Positions 5,828 through 12,286 of a stretch of 12,286 nt of DNA are shown here, piece by piece; within the stretch, counting starts at the first letter, position 1; every line of letters starts with the position of its first letter. A model generated the notes under the pieces. That model did not search any database, was not told where the DNA came from, and worked only from the letters and a program-made list of their open reading frames with translations. The position numbers and the translations under genes were made by a program. The stretch is from JAVVEZ01 sp032250895 (GTDB lineage: Bacteria > Pseudomonadota > Gammaproteobacteria > Pseudomonadales > Pseudohongiellaceae), in NCBI GenBank assembly GCA_032250895.1, contig JAVVEZ010000095.1, positions 1-12,286 on the forward strand, written 5' to 3'.

Positions 5828-6523
5828 ATGGGCCGAAGAATTGCGATCGTCGAGGATGAAGCCGCCATCCGCGACAACTATAGCGATGTGCTGCGCAAAC
5901 AAGGGTATGAGGTGCTGGCCTTCCCGAGTCGCAGAATGGCACAGGTGGCTTTTGATACCCGGCTGCCGGATCTGGCGATCATCGACATCGGACTGGAAGA
6001 TGAAATCGATGGAGGCTTCAAGCTTTGCCAGGCACTGCGTTCCATGTCAGCCACCTTGCCGATTATTTTTCTGACCGCCCGTGACAATGATTTTGATACG
6101 GTCAGCGGTTTGCGCATGGGTGCCGATGACTACCTGAGCAAGGACATCAGCCTGCCTCATCTGACGGCCCGCATTGCTGCCCTGTTTCGGCGCCTGGACG
6201 CCCTGGAACAACCAACGTCGCCAGACAATCTGCTGGAGCGCGGAAAACTCCAGATGGACCTGAGCCGGCTCACGGTAAGTTGGGCGGGCCATGGCATCCC
6301 GCTTACCGTCACGGAATTCTGGATGCTGCATGCCCTGGTCAAATACCCAGGTCATGTCAAAAGCCGGGACGCGCTGATGCAGGAGTCAAAAATCTTTGTG
6401 GATAACAGCACCATTACATCCCATGTCAAAAGAATCCGCCGCAAGTTCATACAGGCCGATGATGGTTTTGATTGCATAGAAACTGTCTACGGCATGGGTT
6501 ATCGTTGGAATACCACCCCCTGA
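5828..6523 (+). CDS. pdsR: OmpR-family response regulator of the Pds system
   Basis: A cytoplasmic DNA-binding response regulator (231 aa), expected to be phosphorylated by PdsS. The receiver domain (3-120) has the acidic pair Glu9/Asp10, phosphoacceptor Asp53 in LAIIDIGLE, the switch Thr83 and Lys105. The C-terminal winged-helix domain (about 135-230) shows LTVTEFWMLHALVKYPG, the recognition helix TSHVKRIRRKF and the terminal hairpin VYGMGYRW. The receiver has a slightly long, acidic loop after Asp53 (EDEIDGG), as in the regulator of the proteobacterial dedicated sortase system. A GGAG ribosome binding site lies at 5815-5818. pdsS follows 15 nt downstream, so the two form an operon. Regulated genes are not known; the divergent pdsO is the obvious candidate. 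Confidence 0.87.
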   Translation: MGRRIAIVEDEAAIRDNYSDVLRKQGYEVLAFPSRRMAQVAFDTRLPDLAIIDIGLEDEIDGGFKLCQALRSMSATLPIIFLTARDNDFDTVSGLRMGADDYLSKDISLPHLTARIAALFRRLDALEQPTSPDNLLERGKLQMDLSRLTVSWAGHGIPLTVTEFWMLHALVKYPGHVKSRDALMQESKIFVDNSTITSHVKRIRRKFIQADDGFDCIETVYGMGYRWNTTP

Positions 6524-6538
6524 TCAAATCTCCGGGCA

Positions 6539-8752
6539 ATGGCAGAGCTATTTAAAAACAGATTCGGTATTCGTTCCAAGCTGCTGTTCATGGCGAGCTT
6601 TCTGCTGATCATTCCCTGGCTGGGATACCGTTACATTCTGGAAATGGAGCAGTATTTGAGCCGGGGTCAGGAACAGACTGTGCTGGGCATGGCCCAGGCC
6701 CTGGCAACCGCCCTGAATGAACGCCCCGAGCTCTTCAACGAAAGCAGTTTCAGCCGCGCCCAGAAAAGCCAGGACCTTTACGTCTACCCGGTTTTCTACA
6801 ATCTGGAAATCGATGACAGAAGCCTGCTCGACTGGCGTGATTATCAGCAGTATGAGCAGCTTTACCGCGAATCCAGCACGTCCCCCAACCCGCAGAACCA
6901 GTTCACCAGTTTTCGTAGCGGCAACAATCCCGGGGATGCGCTCGCTTTTCGCCACATGGTCGGGGAGTATAACCGTTCGCTGTATGCCTACTTCAAGGTG
7001 CAGGACAAGCACCAGGTATTTCGGGCCCGTGGCAGCTTGCGGGTGGATCGCAGTGATTCCCTGCGCATTGCCATGGTGAATCGGGACGGGGTCTTCGAAC
7101 GCTATGTGATTGCTCCCTATGGCAGTGAATATATCTATCCCTATCGGATTGGCTCGGATATTGGTGATGTGTCGGCGCTGGAGTATGAACCGCGCATCAC
7201 GGGGCGCTGGAATCTGACCGGAGACGGTTATGAGATTGAATTGCGAATGCCGCTCGACATGCTGGGAGAAAGACTGGGAATGGCGATTTATGACGTCGAT
7301 GATCCTGAAACCCGCGCGCTGTCGGCCATCGTCTCGACGTCGGGAATCAATGCGCCGGAGTTTCTGGGCACCTTGCGCAGGCCGACACCGGAAATCGACC
7401 GTATCGTGGCCGGCATGGGTCATACCAATTCCCGGATTCAGGTCGTGGATCGTGACCAGAGGGTTCTGCTGAGTGTCGGGGACATCCAGACCGCAACGGG
7501 CCTGGCGCTGGTGGATGAAAGTGAAAAACCGGCTTCCGGCGCCTGGCAATGGATCGAGGACAGGATTCTGCATCCCGTTTATTACCAGCTTCTTACCAAA
7601 CCAACCAGCACCTTTATTGATGAGCTGTATCGCGGTGGCACGCTGGCGGGGGAGCATGTATTGGCGGCTCTGGAGGGCAGGCCGAGCACGCGTTTTCGTA
7701 CCCTGCCCGACAGCAAAACACGGATTCTGGAAGCCGCCTATCCCATTGTGGCAGGCAATGAAGTTCTGGGCACCGTTGTCGTCGACCAGAACATGAACGG
7801 CATCAGAACCTTCCGGAACCAGGCTCTGGAAACGCTGTTTGATACCATGCTGGCGATTTTGCTGTTGGTGATGCTGACCCTGTTTATTTTTGCCTCCAGT
7901 CTGTCCGGTCGCATTCGCGGTCTCCGGAATCAGGCGGAGAAGATCATCGATGCCAGTGGCCGCCTCAGCAATACCATCATGCCGTCCAGAAGCGCCGATG
8001 AAATCGGTGACCTTTCCCGCAGCTTTGCCAATATTGTCGAACGTCTCAGCCAGTACACCCACTATCTGGAAAACATGTCCTCACGCTTGTCGCATGAGTT
8101 GCGAACACCTGTAACGGTGGTCAGATCCTCCCTCGAAAACCTGGGGATGCTGGAGCAGAACCAGGAAGCGGCAAAATACATTCAACGGGCTGAGGAGGGC
8201 ATCAAGCGGCTCAACCTGATCCTGACCAACATGAGTGAGGCTTCCCGGCTGGAGCAGATATTGCAGGCTTCCGACAAGGAACAGCTGGATTTGACGCAGG
8301 TGATAAGTGGCAGCATGGAAGGCTATGCCCAGGTCTATCCCGAGGTCTGTTTCAACAACCGGATCAGTGGGTCTGCGGTGATCATTCTGGGGGTTGCCGA
8401 CTATCTTGCCCAACTGATGGACAAGTTGATCGCCAATGCCGTGGAGTTCTCCCATGCCGGTCAGCCGATTTATGTGGAGTGTTATGCAGAGAAGACAGAA
8501 GCAGTAATTACCGTAAGAAATTCAGGGCCTTATCTGGCTGAAGCGATGAAAGACCGGATTTTTGATTCCATGGTGTCCGTGCGTCCGGAAGGCAAGCAGG
8601 CACAGCCTCATCTGGGCATGGGTCTGCACATTGCCCGGATCATCACCGAGTTTCACGGGGCTTATATTTTTGCTGACAATCTGCTGGAGGAGGAGGGGGT
8701 GATCGTGTGCTTGCGATTGCCCTTGTACAACCCGGGAAAGGCCGCAAAATAA
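6539..8752 (+). CDS. pdsS: Sensor histidine kinase of the Pds system
   Basis: An inner-membrane sensor kinase of 737 aa, partner of PdsR. It begins with a short N-terminus and TM1 (15-30, ending in PWLGYRYI). A large periplasmic region of about 400 residues follows, whose part near 135-255 (YAYFKVQDKHQVFR, WNLTGDGYEIELRMPLDMLG, MAIYDVDD) looks like a CBM9-type carbohydrate-binding fold. TM2 (437-457), HAMP (458-510), HisKA with His519 in SHELRTP, and an ATPase domain complete it. In the ATPase domain Asn633 is in the N-box and G693-MGL forms the G2 box. The usual Asp of the G1 box is Asn661 (VRNSGP), a variant found in some kinases of this type. The order of parts and length match the proteobacterial dedicated sortase kinase family (about 700 aa). 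No clear ribosome binding site is visible, which suggests coupling with pdsR. Confidence 0.88.
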   Translation: MAELFKNRFGIRSKLLFMASFLLIIPWLGYRYILEMEQYLSRGQEQTVLGMAQALATALNERPELFNESSFSRAQKSQDLYVYPVFYNLEIDDRSLLDWRDYQQYEQLYRESSTSPNPQNQFTSFRSGNNPGDALAFRHMVGEYNRSLYAYFKVQDKHQVFRARGSLRVDRSDSLRIAMVNRDGVFERYVIAPYGSEYIYPYRIGSDIGDVSALEYEPRITGRWNLTGDGYEIELRMPLDMLGERLGMAIYDVDDPETRALSAIVSTSGINAPEFLGTLRRPTPEIDRIVAGMGHTNSRIQVVDRDQRVLLSVGDIQTATGLALVDESEKPASGAWQWIEDRILHPVYYQLLTKPTSTFIDELYRGGTLAGEHVLAALEGRPSTRFRTLPDSKTRILEAAYPIVAGNEVLGTVVVDQNMNGIRTFRNQALETLFDTMLAILLLVMLTLFIFASSLSGRIRGLRNQAEKIIDASGRLSNTIMPSRSADEIGDLSRSFANIVERLSQYTHYLENMSSRLSHELRTPVTVVRSSLENLGMLEQNQEAAKYIQRAEEGIKRLNLILTNMSEASRLEQILQASDKEQLDLTQVISGSMEGYAQVYPEVCFNNRISGSAVIILGVADYLAQLMDKLIANAVEFSHAGQPIYVECYAEKTEAVITVRNSGPYLAEAMKDRIFDSMVSVRPEGKQAQPHLGMGLHIARIITEFHGAYIFADNLLEEEGVIVCLRLPLYNPGKAAK

Positions 8753-8768
8753 GCCCTGAAAAAAATGG

Positions 8769-8797
8769 TTGTGCTGCGTGAATGTCAAGACTATTAT
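8769..8797 (+). promoter_or_regulatory. Predicted sigma70 promoter of the 197-aa gene
   Basis: TTGTGC (8769-8774) and TATTAT (8792-8797) are separated by the ideal 17 nt. Transcription would begin near 8804, giving a leader of about 77 nt. It separates the 197-aa gene and hdfR from the pds operon. Confidence 0.6.
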
Positions 8798-8802
8798 CCG
8801 CC

Positions 8803-8875
8803 CTGAATTTGCTGCCAGGGAGTCTCTCCGGCACAGGCACAGCAAAGACTCCCGGCTGAATTTGTGAGGTTTCAG
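8803..8875 (+). promoter_or_regulatory. Structured 5' leader of the 197-aa gene
   Basis: GGGAGTCT (8818-8825) and AGACTCCC (8846-8853) form a perfect 8-bp stem with a 20-nt loop. CTGAATTTG occurs twice, at 8803-8811 and 8856-8864, flanking this stem. Either copy's CTGAA can pair with TTCAG (8871-8875). When the second copy pairs, the ribosome binding site GAGG (8866-8869) sits in the loop. There is no T-run, so this is not a plain terminator. Competing folds near the ribosome binding site suggest possible translational control, but this is inference. Confidence 0.4.
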
Positions 8876-8880
8876 GCCCT

Positions 8881-9474
8881 ATGAACATGATTCAGTCCCT
8901 TCTTTCAAACCCCGAAGAAAAAATCGACACCCGTATCGTCAAGGAGGACTATCGCAACTACGATCTGGTTGCGCGTTACTGGGAATACGGCTACCGGGGC
9001 AAAATCTGGAAAAATCGTAAAAGTGTCGAAGATATTGACGCCGTGGACAATGAAGGCATCGATGAGCTGTTACAGAAGCTGCGGACACGGGTTGATGAAC
9101 TGATCGAGGCCAAACGCAAGGCGCGCAGGAACAAGGCGCCCACCCAGGTGGAATTCAATACCAGCCTGAAGTCACTGGAGACCAAAATCAGCCTGTCTGA
9201 ACGACAGGTTCTCAAGGCCCACGCGGCGGCTGTCGGCGCGGCCATGACCTTGGACAAGGCACAGCGGCTCGGCGATTTTTTTTCGCCGTCGGCTGCGCTG
9301 CTGATGTACTCCGGTCTTGCCCGCAGGCTTTGTGAAGAATTGGCCTATACGCCGTCCGCAGCCAGGGGCCTGGACGCGACGCTCAGTATCCTGCTGGCAG
9401 AAATCCGTGAACAGGGCAGTGTTCTGGTTCTCAACGACATGGCGGTCACTGCCATCATGCAGAGCAATTGGTAG
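8881..9474 (+). CDS. Hypothetical cytoplasmic protein, 197 aa
   Basis: I do not recognise this protein. It has no signal peptide or membrane segment. The N-terminal part (1-55) is rich in charged and aromatic residues (YDLVARYWEYGYRGKIWKNRK). The middle (55-115) is a highly charged helical stretch (LRTRVDELIEAKRKARRNK, ISLSERQVLKAHA) likely to form a coiled coil. The C-terminal third is an alanine- and leucine-rich helical region (DKAQRLGDFFSPSAALLMYSGLARRL, in part). The shape suggests an all-alpha DNA-associated or scaffold protein, but no catalytic motif is visible. It has its own promoter and leader and lies 31 nt before hdfR, so the two are probably co-transcribed. Coding character is clear: good codon use, in-frame through the full length, and a GAGG 11 nt from the ATG. 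Confidence 0.78.
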   Translation: MNMIQSLLSNPEEKIDTRIVKEDYRNYDLVARYWEYGYRGKIWKNRKSVEDIDAVDNEGIDELLQKLRTRVDELIEAKRKARRNKAPTQVEFNTSLKSLETKISLSERQVLKAHAAAVGAAMTLDKAQRLGDFFSPSAALLMYSGLARRLCEELAYTPSAARGLDATLSILLAEIREQGSVLVLNDMAVTAIMQSNW

Positions 9475-9491
9475 GCAGACAGGAGCCCAGC

Positions 9492-9515
9492 ATGGGTCTT
9501 GAACCTTGGACATAG
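9492..9515 (+). promoter_or_regulatory. Seven-codon leader ORF overlapping the hdfR start
   Basis: AGGAG (9481-9485) is followed 6 nt later by ATG (9492), which opens a 7-codon frame (MGLEPWT) ending at TAG 9513-9515, just after the TTG start of hdfR (9506). The leader has a far better ribosome binding site than hdfR. It may feed ribosomes to the TTG by termination and reinitiation, or hold hdfR expression low. Confidence 0.4.
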
Positions 9516-10399
9516 AATTACTCAAGACCTTTCTTGAAGTCCAGAAAACCAGGCACTTTGGCCTGGCAGCAGAGAACCTGTTTCTGACTCAGGCCGCCGT
9601 CAGTGCCCGCATCAAACAGCTGGAAAGGATACTGGGTGCCCCGCTGTTTACCCGCTACCGCAATAATCTGCAACTGACGGCCACCGGCGAGCGGCTGATC
9701 AGCCATGCCGAAGGCATGTTGTTGTCCTGGGAGAAAGCCCGGCAGGATCTGAGCCTCAAGAAAAATCGTAAAGTTCCGCTGGAAATAGGCGCTCCCCTTG
9801 GTTTGTGGGACCTGATCCTGCAGGAGCGCCTGCCATCGGTTTATGATGAGCTCAAGCATGTTTTGCTGCAAGCCGTGTCTCATGGTGAAGAAACCCTGAT
9901 CAGGCGCTTGATGGAGCGCAGAATGGATATTGCACTGCTGTATGATGCCGCCAAAAATTCTGAATTGCTGTCCATTCCAGCTGCCAGTGGCGAACTGATC
10001 CTGGTGAGCAGTGAGCCTGACATCAGCCCGGAAGACGCCATCAACCGCAACTACATAGCAGTGGACTGGGGTCTCTCCTTCACTATCCATCAAGAACAAC
10101 TGTTCCCCGACCCGGAGCCGCCGATTCTGCATACCAGCCTGGCGCGCATGGCCCTGGACTTCATGCAGCTCAGAACCGGCAGTGCGTATCTGCCCGGCAT
10201 CCTGCTGGAGAACGGGCCGGGGCAGGCCTTGCATCGGGTTGCCGGTGCGCCGGTGATTACCCGAACAGTGTTTGCTGTCTACCACCGTGAAAATCGCTAC
10301 TCGACAGAACTGGAACGTATCATTGACATTCTGCGGGGAGATCGACAGCAGGCCGCTGTCGGGGTCTGTGGTCTTTCTGACGAGTCTGGAGAAATCTAA
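9506..10399 (+). CDS. hdfR: LysR-family transcriptional regulator, HdfR-like
   Basis: A 297-aa LysR-type regulator. The N-terminal winged helix-turn-helix (residues 1-60, LAAENLFLTQAAVSARIKQLE) is followed by a linker helix and an effector-binding domain (about 88-290). The N-terminal MDIELLKTFLEVQKTRHFG and FTRYRNNLQLTATGE closely follow E. coli HdfR, which in E. coli represses the flagellar master operon flhDC; that role cannot be carried over here. The TTG start is chosen because the protein then begins exactly where HdfR does; no in-frame ATG exists nearby and the local ribosome binding site is poor. It lies downstream of the 197-aa gene and just before the ligase. The C-terminal 15 or so residues extend past the usual HdfR end. 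Confidence 0.86.
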   Translation: MDIELLKTFLEVQKTRHFGLAAENLFLTQAAVSARIKQLERILGAPLFTRYRNNLQLTATGERLISHAEGMLLSWEKARQDLSLKKNRKVPLEIGAPLGLWDLILQERLPSVYDELKHVLLQAVSHGEETLIRRLMERRMDIALLYDAAKNSELLSIPAASGELILVSSEPDISPEDAINRNYIAVDWGLSFTIHQEQLFPDPEPPILHTSLARMALDFMQLRTGSAYLPGILLENGPGQALHRVAGAPVITRTVFAVYHRENRYSTELERIIDILRGDRQQAAVGVCGLSDESGEI

Positions 10400-10415
10400 A
10401 GAGCCTGGCAGAATT

Positions 10416-10443
10416 TTGAACCTGGGCTAGACTGCTCTCTAAT
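10416..10443 (+). promoter_or_regulatory. Predicted promoter of the ligase gene
   Basis: TTGAAC (10416-10421) and TCTAAT (10438-10443) with a 16-nt spacer form a plausible sigma70 promoter, starting transcription near 10451, close to the ligase start. The ligase could thus be expressed independently of hdfR and be a target of it. Confidence 0.5.
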
Positions 10444-10467
10444 TGAAATCGTGCAAGGATGCCTGCG

Positions 10468-12120
10468 ATGAATTGTGTTGAACTGTTCTGTCGTTTTCCC
10501 GAATCGACAAAATCTGCATCTGTCAAATCCCAACCTGGCAAGTCCCAACCTGACAAAATCGCTTTGTCCGAGCTTGCCGGAGCCAGCCCCGGCACAAGTC
10601 TCACCAATTCGGAACTGTCCTGGCGTGTGCGGGCACTGGCTGACGAACTTTCGGCCAGGGGCATCATGCCAGGGGATCGGCTGCTGATATTTTCAGGCTT
10701 GTGCATCGATGGTCTCGTGGCCATTCTCGCGGCGTGGGTGCTGGGGGCTGTCCCGGTGCCACTGGCAAGCGATGAAAATACCGGCAATTTACGAATGCTG
10801 CTTGCAAACCTGGCCCCGGCCTGCTGCTTCTTTGCTGTTGACGATGATGCCCTGGCCGAGTCCCTGCCTGGTTTTTTTTGGCGGCGGGCAGTGAACATTG
10901 CCGGTCTTCTGGCGTTGCGGTCCAGCCAGGCCGCGGATGCTGCTCCGCATGCTCACAGCCCGGGCGGCATCTTCAATGCCGACAATGATCATCCCGCGTT
11001 GCTGTTGCTTTCTTCGGGATCACAGGGACAAGCCAAGCAGATATGCTACAGCCACCAACAATTGCAGATATTCATGCAGCATCACGATTTTCTATATCGA
11101 CAGTATTCAGATCATGCCCGATCTGAGGTTTTCGCCAGCGACCTGCTGAGCTCTTTGCCCCTGAGTCATCTGGGAGGACTGGCCTTTTGCCTGCAGGCCC
11201 TGATGATGGGAAGAACCCTGCATCTGATGAAAACATTTCTGCCGGCGGCATACCTGGCGGCCTTGTTGCGTCTGCGCATCGTCCTGATCATGCTGGTGCC
11301 GGTGATGGCGGAGAGTCTGTTGATGGCAGTTGCGGAAACCCGGCAGGTCCCCGCCAGCTTGCGGCATTGCCTGCTGGTTGGTGAACCCTGCGCAACAGAG
11401 CGCATGGTACTCATTGCCGACGCCCTGGATGCAGGCGTGTATTCGGCTTATGGACTCACCGAATGTATTACCGGCATCGGCCACAGTCGGCATCTGATCG
11501 AAAGCAGGAAGGTGCCGGTGGCGAGCTGTGGCAGACAGCTTTTCGGAAGCCTGAAATTGATGACCTCCGACGGTCGTGACAGCGGGGACTTCGGCGAACT
11601 CTGGGTAAAGAATCCTACCGTGTTTTGCTGCTACCAGGATGCCCGGCTCAACCGGGAACGTTTGCAGCAGGGCTGGTTCAATACGGGCGATCTGTTTTAC
11701 CGGGATGGGGATGGCAATTTTTTTCATCGTGGCCGCAGTGACGACATGTTTGTCGTGAATGGAAAAAATATCCATCCGAAGGAGATTGAAAATGTTCTGG
11801 ACAATTTTCCCCTCATTGCACAATCGGTAGCCGCTCCGCTGTGCAGGGAAAATGGCAGTACATTTGTGGCCGCCATGCTGCAACTGCATGAGCATGACTG
11901 GCCTGCCGATGCCGCAGAGCACAAGAAGGTTGAGCAGGACGTTCTTGCGTATTATTTGCAGCACGGCAGCAGCCATGGTGCACCGGGCTGGCTGCTGCTG
12001 ACGAAAGAATTGCCCCGGCTGGTTTCCGGGAAAATTGACAGGCAAGCCTGCCGATGGCAATTACAGGAGAATTATGAAACTAGCGCAAGGCAGCCGAAAC
12101 AGGCGGGGAGAGCATCATGA
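10468..12120 (+). CDS. Stand-alone adenylate-forming ligase (A-domain / acyl-CoA synthetase-like)
   Basis: A 550-aa ANL-superfamily enzyme that would activate a carboxylate with ATP and pass it to a carrier thiol. Core motifs: SSGSQGQAK (182-190, a variant of the ATP-binding SGTTGxPK loop with Pro replaced by Ala), YGLTE (328-332), TGDL with Asp408, the hinge region HRGRSDDMFVVNGKNIHPKEIENVL, in part, and the catalytic Lys522 in SGKIDR. The hinge resembles acyl-AMP ligases and acyl-CoA synthetases more than amino-acid A-domains, so the substrate is more likely a fatty, aryl or other carboxylic acid. It has no C, TE or PCP domain. I chose ATG 10468 because AAGGA (10455-10459) lies 8 nt upstream; ATG 10459 overlaps that site. 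The downstream carrier-protein gene overlaps it by ATGA, making a coupled pair. Confidence 0.86.
   Translation: MNCVELFCRFPESTKSASVKSQPGKSQPDKIALSELAGASPGTSLTNSELSWRVRALADELSARGIMPGDRLLIFSGLCIDGLVAILAAWVLGAVPVPLASDENTGNLRMLLANLAPACCFFAVDDDALAESLPGFFWRRAVNIAGLLALRSSQAADAAPHAHSPGGIFNADNDHPALLLLSSGSQGQAKQICYSHQQLQIFMQHHDFLYRQYSDHARSEVFASDLLSSLPLSHLGGLAFCLQALMMGRTLHLMKTFLPAAYLAALLRLRIVLIMLVPVMAESLLMAVAETRQVPASLRHCLLVGEPCATERMVLIADALDAGVYSAYGLTECITGIGHSRHLIESRKVPVASCGRQLFGSLKLMTSDGRDSGDFGELWVKNPTVFCCYQDARLNRERLQQGWFNTGDLFYRDGDGNFFHRGRSDDMFVVNGKNIHPKEIENVLDNFPLIAQSVAAPLCRENGSTFVAAMLQLHEHDWPADAAEHKKVEQDVLAYYLQHGSSHGAPGWLLLTKELPRLVSGKIDRQACRWQLQENYETSARQPKQAGRAS
10526..10555 (+). repeat. 15-bp tandem repeat inside the ligase gene
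   Basis: Two adjacent 15-bp units, AATCCCAACCTGGCA and AGTCCCAACCTGACA, match at 13 of 15 positions. They encode the imperfect peptide repeat KSQPGKSQPDK near the N-terminus, in a loop before the first core motif. In-frame length makes it tolerable and potentially variable by slippage. Confidence 0.7.
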
Positions 12121-12286
12121 GGACCTCCATGGCCGTAATGTCTGACCTCAATGCAGAGATAGAATCGGTGATTCATGAGGTATGGGCCGATGTCCTGCAA
12201 CTCGACAAAGAGGCCTTTTCGCTGACAGACAATTTTTTTCTGCTGGGAGGAAATTCCCTGCAGTTGCAACAGGTTCTGTCGAGGCT
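12117..12286 (+). CDS. Peptidyl/acyl carrier protein (partial, runs off the edge)
   Basis: The visible 56 residues form the first two helices of a carrier domain, with the phosphopantetheine attachment serine at residue 47 in DNFFLLGGNSLQLQQV. The GGNSL form and the preceding VIHEVWADVL are typical of NRPS peptidyl-carrier (thiolation) domains rather than fatty-acid ACP (DSL). The ATG overlaps the ligase stop by 4 nt, and GGGGAG (12105-12110) lies 6 nt upstream; an in-frame ATG at 12129 is less likely. The ligase would load this carrier's arm. Whether it is free-standing or the start of a longer enzyme cannot be told from the window. Confidence 0.87.
   Translation, partial: MRTSMAVMSDLNAEIESVIHEVWADVLQLDKEAFSLTDNFFLLGGNSLQLQQVLSR

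Noticed and set aside
6548..8062. 504-aa minus-strand ORF opposite pdsS
   Set aside because: Codon-structure shadow of the kinase; composition rich in His/Gln/Arg with no domain.
11107..12060. 317-aa minus-strand ORF opposite the ligase
   Set aside because: Shadow of the adenylating enzyme, which carries the core motifs.

Overview
The window looks like a chromosomal segment of a marine-type gammaproteobacterium. The DNA is moderately GC-rich, and the proteins resemble Pseudomonas/Shewanella-type families: YadG/YadH, the long two-domain form of QueF, a YdjA-like nitroreductase and HdfR. It also carries a two-component pair and OmpA-like protein matching the 'proteobacterial dedicated sortase' (Pds) set, which is known mainly from marine Proteobacteria. 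There is no phage gene, integrase, transposase or CRISPR array.

Layout. (1) 241-3390, plus strand: an ABC-2 exporter (yadG-yadH), queF overlapping yadH by one base, and a nitroreductase (ydjA-like). These are close enough to be one operon. (2) 3492-3622: tRNA-Ser(GGA) with its own promoter and an 18-bp hairpin terminator. (3) 3623-4078: about 450 bp without a credible gene, packed with hairpins, a 64-bp direct repeat with a 180-bp period, a 32-bp inverted repeat and a REP-like palindrome. (4) 4079-5579, minus strand: a periplasmic OmpA-family protein (pdsO-like) whose end overlaps the start of a glutathione S-transferase by 8 nt. (5) 5828-8752, plus strand, divergent from pdsO: response regulator pdsR and hybrid-length sensor kinase pdsS. 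(6) 8881-10399: an unrecognised 197-aa cytoplasmic protein with its own promoter and a structured leader, then an HdfR-type LysR regulator that starts at TTG. (7) 10468 to the window end: a stand-alone adenylate-forming ligase overlapping (ATGA) a peptidyl-carrier-protein gene that runs off the edge. This is probably the first step of a thiotemplate biosynthetic cluster.

How the parts work together. PdsS should sense something in the periplasm through a carbohydrate-binding-like domain, phosphorylate PdsR, and so control a surface or envelope programme that probably includes the divergent pdsO. The sortase and LPXTG-like target that normally accompany these genes are absent from the pdsO-pdsRS junction and from the rest of the window. 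The ligase and carrier protein would together activate and tether a carboxylic or amino acid. The most interesting points are the Pds regulators without a visible sortase, the incomplete ligase/carrier cluster beside an HdfR-type regulator and an unknown gene, and the repeat-rich segment after the tRNA.
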